Positions 1-6,899 of a stretch of DNA of 6,899 nt are shown in pieces. Origin of the DNA: Methanomassiliicoccus sp. (GTDB taxonomy: Archaea; Thermoplasmatota; Thermoplasmata; Methanomassiliicoccales; JACIVX01); NCBI GenBank assembly GCA_020725985.1, contig DYTM01000074.1:1-6899 (forward strand), written 5' to 3'. The position numbers were made by a program, and so were the translations under genes. Positions within the stretch are counted from its first letter, which is position 1. Every line of letters starts with the position of its first letter. The notes under the pieces are model-generated. The model searched no databases. It saw only the letters and a list, made by a program, of their open reading frames with translations, and was not told the origin of the DNA.

Positions 1-1567
1 CGGGCATCTGAACCGCGGCCCTGGTGGCCTTCTCGGGCACCCAGTGCACTATCTTTACCTTCTTCTTGAGGACAGCCAGATCGTTTCCGATGTACCTCGC
101 CTCGCCGTCCGCAAGCTCGAGGTTGCACAGGTCCTTGAGGCGAATCCTCCCCGATTCCTCAAATGACTCGAAGTCGCTTCTGCAGAGATAGACCCGGATC
201 GGCTCGCCCTCCATTCTCAGCCTCCTCACTCCTCTCTCGGGGCGGTTCGGGTGGAGGGGGGCGTAGGATTCCAGTCTGTCCACACCTCGAATGTCGACGG
301 CGACGGGATCCCAGACGAAGAAGTACCTATCCGCCTCGGGATCGATCCTCTGCTTGTTCAATGCGTAGAGGTTCTCCCAGGAGAATTGGATGTCCACGTC
401 CTTCATCCCGCAGTCGATCCAGTACTCTCTGATCGCCTCGGGGGTGATGCCTCTCCTCCTCATCGCCCTCACCGTTCCGAGGCGGACGTCGTCCCAACCC
501 TGAAACTCGCCGCTCCGGATGCCCTTCGCAACGACGGAGGTCTTCAGGATCGCCTCCGGCACGGAAACGAGGCCATAGTGATGGTACCAGGGGGAGGTCC
601 AGCCGAGATACCGGAAGATGTACTCCTGACGCAACGTGTTGTTCAGATGGTCCTTGCCTCGGAGGACGTGGGTGAGTCCGAGGAAATGATCATCCACCGC
701 CACGCTGAAGTTCATCATCGGGTACACTCTGTACCTGGTGCCGGTCCGGGGGTGCGGGACGGAATCGACAATCCTCAGCCCGACGAAGTCCCTGATCGCG
801 GGGTTTGGATGGTCCAGGTCAGTCTTGACCACGCACACTGCTCCCCCCTCAGGGTATCCTCCGTCGAGCATCTTGTCGAACGCCTCAAGTTGATATTCCC
901 TCGATCGGTCCCGATGAGGGCATGCCCTGCTCTCCTCCTTCAGCTTCCTCCATTCATCGACCGGACACACGCAGACGTAGGCCTTCCCCAGGTCGATGAG
1001 CTTCCGCGCAATGTCGTAATAGAGGTCCATCCGGGTGCTCTGGATGACGGTCTTGTGTACCTTCACCCCGAGCCACTCGAGATCCTCCGGAATGGTGTCG
1101 TAGGCATTCGGATCGATCTTCTCCGGATTCGTGTCCTCGATCCTGTTGACGAACTCCCCTTCGTACCTTTTGACATATTCGTCATTCAGGATCGCGACCC
1201 TTGTGTGACCGATGTGCAGCGGGCCAGAGGGTCCGGGGGCGAATCTCATGACAACCTTCCCATTCGTCGCGCCGGGAAGATCGGGTAGCACGTGGATCCT
1301 TTCCGTCCTCTCTTTCTTTAGGAGGGAGGCGTCTATCGTCTCGAGCATCTGACGCTGTTCCTCGATCGGAGTCTCGTTTATCCTTAGAACGACAATCTCG
1401 GCGAGCGCCATGATATCCTTCGCCCGGGGTCTCATATCCGGCTGCTCTGCGAGAACCTTCCCCACCACCGCCTTCGGATTCGCTTTCCCACCGTAGAGCA
1501 CCGCATTCTGGAGAGCGTATTTCTTGATCGTTTCCTCAATCCGATCGAGGGACATCAAGGCGGCCAT
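1..1567 (-). CDS. gltX: Glutamyl-tRNA synthetase, archaeal type (3' end cut by window edge)
   Basis: Class I aminoacyl-tRNA synthetase that charges tRNA-Glu with glutamate in the cytoplasm; in archaea it normally charges tRNA-Gln with Glu as well, for later amidation. The minus-strand frame is open to base 1 and gives 522 codons from the ATG at 1567. Archaeal family members run to roughly 550-570 residues, so only the end of the C-terminal anticodon-binding region is missing. Visible landmarks: an archaeal N-terminal helical segment (YALQNAVLYGGKANP, about 17-31), the HIGH motif within FAPGPSGPLHIGH (H118-H121), IEDTNPEKIDP, VKTDLDHPNPAIRDF, and the KMSKS-equivalent loop AILKTSVVAKGI near K342-S344, followed by GWDDVRLGT. 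Start choice: the ATG at 1567 has GGAG at 1573-1576, five bases upstream. In-frame ATGs at 1606 and 1555 are alternatives. It is transcribed divergently from the UbiD-family gene. Identity is very secure; the exact start is less so. Confidence 0.96.
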   Translation of the reverse strand, partial: MAALMSLDRIEETIKKYALQNAVLYGGKANPKAVVGKVLAEQPDMRPRAKDIMALAEIVVLRINETPIEEQRQMLETIDASLLKKERTERIHVLPDLPGATNGKVVMRFAPGPSGPLHIGHTRVAILNDEYVKRYEGEFVNRIEDTNPEKIDPNAYDTIPEDLEWLGVKVHKTVIQSTRMDLYYDIARKLIDLGKAYVCVCPVDEWRKLKEESRACPHRDRSREYQLEAFDKMLDGGYPEGGAVCVVKTDLDHPNPAIRDFVGLRIVDSVPHPRTGTRYRVYPMMNFSVAVDDHFLGLTHVLRGKDHLNNTLRQEYIFRYLGWTSPWYHHYGLVSVPEAILKTSVVAKGIRSGEFQGWDDVRLGTVRAMRRRGITPEAIREYWIDCGMKDVDIQFSWENLYALNKQRIDPEADRYFFVWDPVAVDIRGVDRLESYAPLHPNRPERGVRRLRMEGEPIRVYLCRSDFESFEESGRIRLKDLCNLELADGEARYIGNDLAVLKKKVKIVHWVPEKATRAAVQMP

Positions 1568-1572
1568 GCGCT

Positions 1573-1576
1573 CTCC
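1573..1576 (-). promoter_or_regulatory. Shine-Dalgarno site deciding the gltX start
   Basis: GGAG lies five bases upstream of the ATG at 1567. The further upstream in-frame ATG at 1606 has no purine-rich site in front of it, only a C/G-rich run, so it would have to be read leaderless. This is the reason for preferring 1567. Confidence 0.5.
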
Positions 1577-1607
1577 GTCTATTCTACCTTTCGTTCTCCG
1601 ATCCATC

Positions 1608-1694
1608 GGGGCCGGAAACGTATTCTTATTGGAAATCGCATCTTGTCCGGGGCGACGGTCTGTGCAGGATTAATATACGTGCCAGGGAGATTAC
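1608..1694. promoter_or_regulatory. Divergent promoter region between gltX and the UbiD-family gene
   Basis: This short non-coding stretch separates two divergent genes. It holds two AT-rich, TATA-like elements in GC-rich surroundings: TTAATATA at 1670-1677 on the plus strand (near-palindromic, so also readable on the minus strand), and AATAAGAATA on the minus strand at about 1622-1631. The first is placed to drive the plus-strand gene, although it sits only about 21 bases from its ATG. The second, at usual archaeal spacing, would give a gltX transcript starting near 1598. GGGAG at 1685-1689 is a ribosome-binding site for the plus-strand gene. Assignment is by pattern and spacing only. Confidence 0.5.
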
Positions 1695-4306
<2,612 letters not shown>

Positions 4307-4337
4307 CTAGATAAAGTGTTCGCTCGCCCCATCGAAA

Positions 4338-5438
4338 TCAAACGATTCCAGATAGGGAACTGAGGATCTCCTTCAGGGGCAGGTCCGTCTTGAATCCGGT
4401 CGGGGAGAAATGAGTCCTGGAGGCCTGTCCGCTCTCCTTCAGTCTCGACAGTACCGCTTCCATCGGGGGCGGGGAGGCGCGCAGGAGCGAAGATATCTCG
4501 TCGATATCGTAGAAGAACGGCACGTCGAGTTCCCCCCTCCAAAGATCCAGGTACTTCGAGCATCTTCCAGGTTGGTCCGCCTGTTCCGGCACGGCAAGTG
4601 CCCCGAGGAGGTCATTGTCATGCAGTGGACCGAGCCAGAGAGGGCCGAAGGAACTGTCATCGACTTCGCCCGATATCCCCCTGTCCCCTGTGTCCTTCTC
4701 ATAGCGGACATATCCCAACCGCCGGAGGGACTTGTCCGCCTCTCCTCCACCCTCCGTCAGCTTGAGATGCACGCGGAAGTAGTGATCTGCATGGAAGCAT
4801 AGCAGCGGGCCAATCCCCCGATCCAGCATGGCAGCCTCTCTCGCAAGGTATGCGACAAGAATTCTCAATCCCAGCTCGTGACCGAACGAGCAGCGGACGG
4901 AAGTGGACCCGTATCTCCGGAGGCATTTCTTCGGGTAGGTTCCGGCGAGGGGGGCGGTGTCGGTGGCTGTGATGCCGAGGATTCCCCGCCTCCTACATCC
5001 CTGGATCGCCGCCGACACAAACGGAACGGGGGTTCCGAAGGGGTCGATGTCGATGTAATCGAACGAGTCCTCCGCAAGAAGGCATCTGAGGTCGCTTCTC
5101 GAGGAATCGCAGTTCTCCAGCCGGTTGAGCTCTATGTTTGCCTGGATGTAAGTGAATGCTGCGGGGTCCCGATCGTTCGCCGTGAAGCGGAATCTCCCCT
5201 CTACCTCGTTGCACACCCTGACAGCCCTCGCCCCGGTGCCTGCAAGTCCGTCCAGGGCCCTCCCCGAGAACTTCACACCCTGAAAGAACATGACGGAGAT
5301 GTCCCTGTTGAAAGCCATCTGGCTGTTGTAGAACACCCCTTCCCCGCGCTTCCCAGGTCCCCTTTCCGAATGCGACTTCGGTACGAAGAGTCTGGTTCCG
5401 CCTTCGGAGATCTCGACCCCGTCAGGAATCTTGCTCAC
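4338..5438 (-). CDS. trm1: tRNA (guanine(26)-N2)-dimethyltransferase Trm1
   Basis: Uses S-adenosylmethionine to methylate the exocyclic N2 of G26 in tRNA, usually twice, stabilising the tRNA fold. The 366-residue product has a basic N-terminal region with the family block VFYNSQMAFNRDIS (35-48; most relatives have NP rather than NS). It then has a Rossmann SAM site (ALDGLAGTGARA, 61-72; acidic NDRDP, 88-92), the catalytic DIDPFGTPVPF (130-140), TATDTAPLAGTYPKKCLRRYGS (157-178) and HADHYFRVHLKL (216-227). The C-terminal domain keeps FGPLWLGPLHD (264-274) and ends with a winged-helix-like segment (HFSPTGFKT). The segment before FGPLWLG (241-263) has no cysteines, where many relatives carry a metal-binding Cys cluster. 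The start is GTG: GTGA is shared with the stop of the upstream NTPase gene, and GGGAGAG (5444-5450) lies five bases upstream. Length and motifs show an intact gene. Confidence 0.95.
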   Translation of the reverse strand: MSKIPDGVEISEGGTRLFVPKSHSERGPGKRGEGVFYNSQMAFNRDISVMFFQGVKFSGRALDGLAGTGARAVRVCNEVEGRFRFTANDRDPAAFTYIQANIELNRLENCDSSRSDLRCLLAEDSFDYIDIDPFGTPVPFVSAAIQGCRRRGILGITATDTAPLAGTYPKKCLRRYGSTSVRCSFGHELGLRILVAYLAREAAMLDRGIGPLLCFHADHYFRVHLKLTEGGGEADKSLRRLGYVRYEKDTGDRGISGEVDDSSFGPLWLGPLHDNDLLGALAVPEQADQPGRCSKYLDLWRGELDVPFFYDIDEISSLLRASPPPMEAVLSRLKESGQASRTHFSPTGFKTDLPLKEILSSLSGIV

Positions 5439-5980
5439 AAGAGCTCTCCCTTCATCAACTTCATGATCTTGTAGGGAAGGAGGTTCCTGTTGATCGGGGT
5501 GACCTCCAGTATGCGGATGTCGTCCCTTCTCCTTATGTCCTGAAGGAGGGGGTTGCGAGACTTCTTGTGAAGGGTGAGGAGGATAGGTTTGTCGATATCG
5601 AGGGCAGCCTTGACGGCGCTGACGAACTTCTCGCTCTCGACCTCCATCTTCCCGACCTCGTCGATGACCACCACGTCCGCGGACTCGCAGGCCTTGGTGA
5701 GTGCTCCCACCCCGACCTTCTCAAGGGCCTCGAGGTCCACCCCGAACTTGCCCACCATGAACTTGCTGTGGATGTCGGTGCTTGCGAGGACCGCCCTCTT
5801 CTTTGTCTGCCAATCCATGACGTAGAACCCGAGGCGCCTGTTGTCGTCGATGATCGGCTCGGTGATCATGCCTCCGACCTTCATCTCGTCCGCTTCCAGC
5901 ATTTCGATGACCTTCAGAAGGGCGTGGGTCTTCCCGGCGCCAGGAAGCCCAGTAATACCGATTTTTATCCCCCTATGCAT
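5435..5980 (-). CDS. THEP1-type P-loop NTPase (nucleoside-triphosphatase)
   Basis: A 181-residue NTPase of the THEP1 family, small KAP/AAA-related P-loop proteins that hydrolyse ATP, GTP and other NTPs in vitro and whose physiological role is unsettled. Walker A is GLPGAGKT (11-18) right at the N-terminus. The VGGMITEP block follows (35-42), then GFYVMDW (51-57) and Walker B as DVVVIDEVGKME (102-113), with E108-type catalytic acid in IDE; KPILLTLHKK (131-140) is also typical of the family. No membrane segment or extra domain is visible, so it should be cytosolic. The ATG at 5980 is preferred because GGTGG (5986-5990) lies five bases upstream and MHRGIKIGITG is a typical start; an in-frame TTG at 6004 would add eight residues. 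It is first in a probable operon with trm1 and purA and overlaps trm1 by four bases, which hints at a link to RNA or nucleotide metabolism but does not prove it. Confidence 0.9.
   Translation of the reverse strand: MHRGIKIGITGLPGAGKTHALLKVIEMLEADEMKVGGMITEPIIDDNRRLGFYVMDWQTKKRAVLASTDIHSKFMVGKFGVDLEALEKVGVGALTKACESADVVVIDEVGKMEVESEKFVSAVKAALDIDKPILLTLHKKSRNPLLQDIRRRDDIRILEVTPINRNLLPYKIMKLMKGELL
5444..5450 (-). promoter_or_regulatory. Shine-Dalgarno site for trm1 inside the NTPase gene
   Basis: GGGAGAG lies five bases upstream of the GTG start of trm1 and overlaps the last codons (for GEL) of the NTPase gene. With the four-base GTGA overlap this is the usual arrangement of translationally coupled genes. 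Confidence 0.65.
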
Positions 5981-6041
5981 CTCCGCCACCGAAGCCGTAA
6001 ACAAAGACCAGGTTGACCCTTCTCGGTTTTTTGGTAAAAGG

Positions 6042-6047
6042 ATATAT
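6042..6047 (-). promoter_or_regulatory. TATA-like box for the NTPase-trm1-purA operon
   Basis: ATATAT (minus context CCATATATCC) stands alone in the gap between mptD and the NTPase gene. At usual archaeal spacing transcription would begin near 6015-6020, leaving a leader of about 35-40 bases to the ATG at 5980, enough for the GGTGG site. It is called from composition and position only. Confidence 0.5.
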
Positions 6048-6079
6048 GGTGCTTCAAGGTTAATTATCTTTGCGTTTGA

Positions 6080-6088
6080 TAAAAAAAC
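6080..6088 (-). terminator. Oligo-T terminator after mptD
   Basis: Read on the minus strand, a run of seven T (6081-6087) begins four bases after the mptD stop codon, followed by AT-rich sequence down to about 6060. Oligo-T tracts without a strong hairpin are the normal intrinsic terminator in archaea. It separates mptD from the next operon. Confidence 0.55.
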
Positions 6089-6091
6089 CAG

Positions 6092-6481
6092 TCAGGGACC
6101 GGAAACCTCTTTCACGAACATGAGCGGGTAGTTGAGTTCCTCGATGTACTTCATCTGACCTATCACCCGGACGCGTCCGATCCTAATCACCACGGTCACA
6201 TCAAGCATAGGACCGGTCAGCGTCTGATAATCATACTCGTTCCTCTTCCGCCTCAGCGACGTGCGGTCTATGCGGACGGAGACATCCTCCACGAAAGGCT
6301 GCACCCTCACCCCGTCCTCAATTGCCTTCTCCAATCCATCGACGTTGGAGGCGCTGAGTGGCGTGCCGACGAACTGATGATAGACAGTGCCGAGCTTGAT
6401 GCCCGCCTCGAACACCGCCCTTTCCCTTGTGTTGCATGCGAAGTACTTGGCAGCGAGTGTGTCCCGGTCAGCAGAGTCCAA
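6092..6481 (-). CDS. mptD: Archaeal dihydroneopterin aldolase MptD, TTG start
   Basis: Splits 7,8-dihydroneopterin into 6-hydroxymethyl-7,8-dihydropterin and glycolaldehyde, a step to the pterin of tetrahydromethanopterin or folate. It belongs to the archaeal family typified by Methanocaldococcus MJ1585, unrelated to bacterial FolB. The family core is clear: ERAVFEAGIKLGTVYHQFVGTP (20-41), NVDGLEKAIEDGVRVQPFVEDV, EYDYQTLTGPMLDV and KYIEELNYPLMFV near the C-terminus. No ATG precedes the conserved region. TTG at 6481 gives 129 residues, a length normal for the family. It also puts E25, H35 and Q61 where, as I recall, the MJ1585 active-site residues lie, with Y112 for its Y111. A G-rich site (6490-6496) lies upstream. 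TTG at 6505 would add eight residues. It has its own promoter and terminator and is probably monocistronic. Identity is strong; the start is moderately sure. Confidence 0.92.
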   Translation of the reverse strand: MDSADRDTLAAKYFACNTRERAVFEAGIKLGTVYHQFVGTPLSASNVDGLEKAIEDGVRVQPFVEDVSVRIDRTSLRRKRNEYDYQTLTGPMLDVTVVIRIGRVRVIGQMKYIEELNYPLMFVKEVSGP

Positions 6482-6525
6482 TCCTGCTACCCCCTCTTCA
6501 CCCAAGGCAGGATATCCGGGCCCTC

Positions 6526-6535
6526 ATAATTAAAA
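6526..6535 (-). promoter_or_regulatory. TATA-like box for mptD
   Basis: TTTTAATTAT on the minus strand is an AT-only decamer in GC-rich surroundings, just after the stop of the upstream acyl-CoA synthetase gene. The predicted transcript start is near 6500-6505. That leaves a leader of about 20 bases to the TTG at 6481, or leaderless reading of the TTG at 6505. Confidence 0.55.
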
Positions 6536-6545
6536 GCTCCCGCCG

Positions 6546-6899
6546 TCAAGGCTCGAGAATGAGCTTCGCGTCTACAACGACGCAGTCCTCCTCCCTCACG
6601 AACACGGGATTCAGGTCAAGCTGGTTGATGTCGTCCCGGGAGCGATCCCCCAGCGATGAAACCTTCGATATGAGATCGATGAGGGCCTCCTTGTTGGCCT
6701 TGATTCCCCTGAATCCCCTGAAAATGGCCTCTGCTCGGATTTCGCCGATCATCTCCTCAACGTCTGAACGACTCGCTGGCACCAGGCGGAAAGAGAGATC
6801 CTTGTACAGCTCAGTAAGCACTCCCCCCATCCCGAACATGATGCTGAGCCCGAAGGTCCTGTCCTTGAAGAGCCCAACGATGACCTCCACGCCCGGTTT
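6546..6899 (-). CDS. ADP-forming acetyl/acyl-CoA synthetase, ATP-grasp (beta) part, C-terminal fragment
   Basis: The frame is open to the right edge and gives the last 117 residues of an ATP-grasp protein of the NDP-forming acyl-CoA synthetase family, which links acyl-CoA + ADP + phosphate to acid + ATP + CoA. Recognisable blocks are KPGVEVIVGLFKDRTFG (1-17), IMFGMGGVLTELYKDLSFRLVP (20-41), the RGFRG turn (61-65) and QLDLNPVFV (93-101), whose D95 and N97 correspond to the metal-binding D-x-N of ATP-grasp folds. The sequence ends in VVVDAKLILEP, as family members usually do. Whether this is a separate beta subunit (about 230 residues) or the end of a fused alpha-beta protein cannot be told, because the rest lies outside the window. 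The GTG at 6890 is an internal valine, not a start. The substrate (acetate, branched-chain or aryl acids) is not visible. Confidence 0.9.
   Translation of the reverse strand, partial: KPGVEVIVGLFKDRTFGLSIMFGMGGVLTELYKDLSFRLVPASRSDVEEMIGEIRAEAIFRGFRGIKANKEALIDLISKVSSLGDRSRDDINQLDLNPVFVREEDCVVVDAKLILEP

Noticed and set aside
251..1288. Long plus-strand open frame of 345 codons
   Set aside because: It lies entirely antisense to gltX, whose motifs are unmistakable. The translation is rich in Arg, Pro, Val and Asp with no recognisable domain, as expected of a shadow frame in GC-rich DNA.
4878..5474. Plus-strand open frame of 198 codons
   Set aside because: It is antisense to trm1 and the end of the NTPase gene, with no family features.
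5567..6016. Plus-strand open frame of 149 codons rich in His, Asp and Leu
   Set aside because: It is the reverse complement of the NTPase gene; the charged composition reflects that gene's codons and not a protein.

Overview
The window looks like an ordinary, gene-dense piece of an archaeal chromosome, most likely euryarchaeal. Four things point that way: an archaeal-type glutamyl-tRNA synthetase, a Trm1 tRNA dimethyltransferase, the archaeal dihydroneopterin aldolase MptD, and an ATP-grasp subunit of ADP-forming acyl-CoA synthetase. AT-rich TATA-like boxes and an oligo-T terminator in the short intergenic gaps agree. The class cannot be settled from the sequence; a relative of Thermoplasmata or Methanomassiliicoccales is only a guess.

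Layout: positions 1-1567 (minus) hold gltX, cut by the left edge before its stop. A roughly 90-130 base divergent promoter region separates it from a plus-strand UbiD-family decarboxylase (1695-2966), probably the anhydromevalonate phosphate decarboxylase of the archaeal mevalonate pathway. That gene ends tail to tail with purA (minus, 2963-4276), and the two stop codons overlap. Upstream of purA on the minus strand are trm1 (4338-5438) and a THEP1-type NTPase gene (5435-5980). These two overlap by four bases and probably form an operon with purA, transcribed from a TATA-like box near 6045. Further right are mptD (minus, about 6092-6481, TTG start) with its own TATA-like box and an oligo-T terminator, and the last 117 codons of an acyl-CoA synthetase gene (6546-6899), cut by the right edge.

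Together the genes are housekeeping: translation (GluRS, Trm1), purine synthesis (PurA), pterin cofactor synthesis (MptD), isoprenoid lipid precursors (UbiD/AMPD), and acyl-CoA energy metabolism. I found no RNA gene, mobile element, CRISPR array, phage gene or defence cassette, and no sign of an undescribed system. The points that deserve a second look are the apparent CTG start of purA, the tight THEP1-trm1 coupling, a variant KMSKS loop in GluRS, and a Trm1 without the cysteine cluster seen in many relatives. No intergenic stretch exceeds 300 bases.
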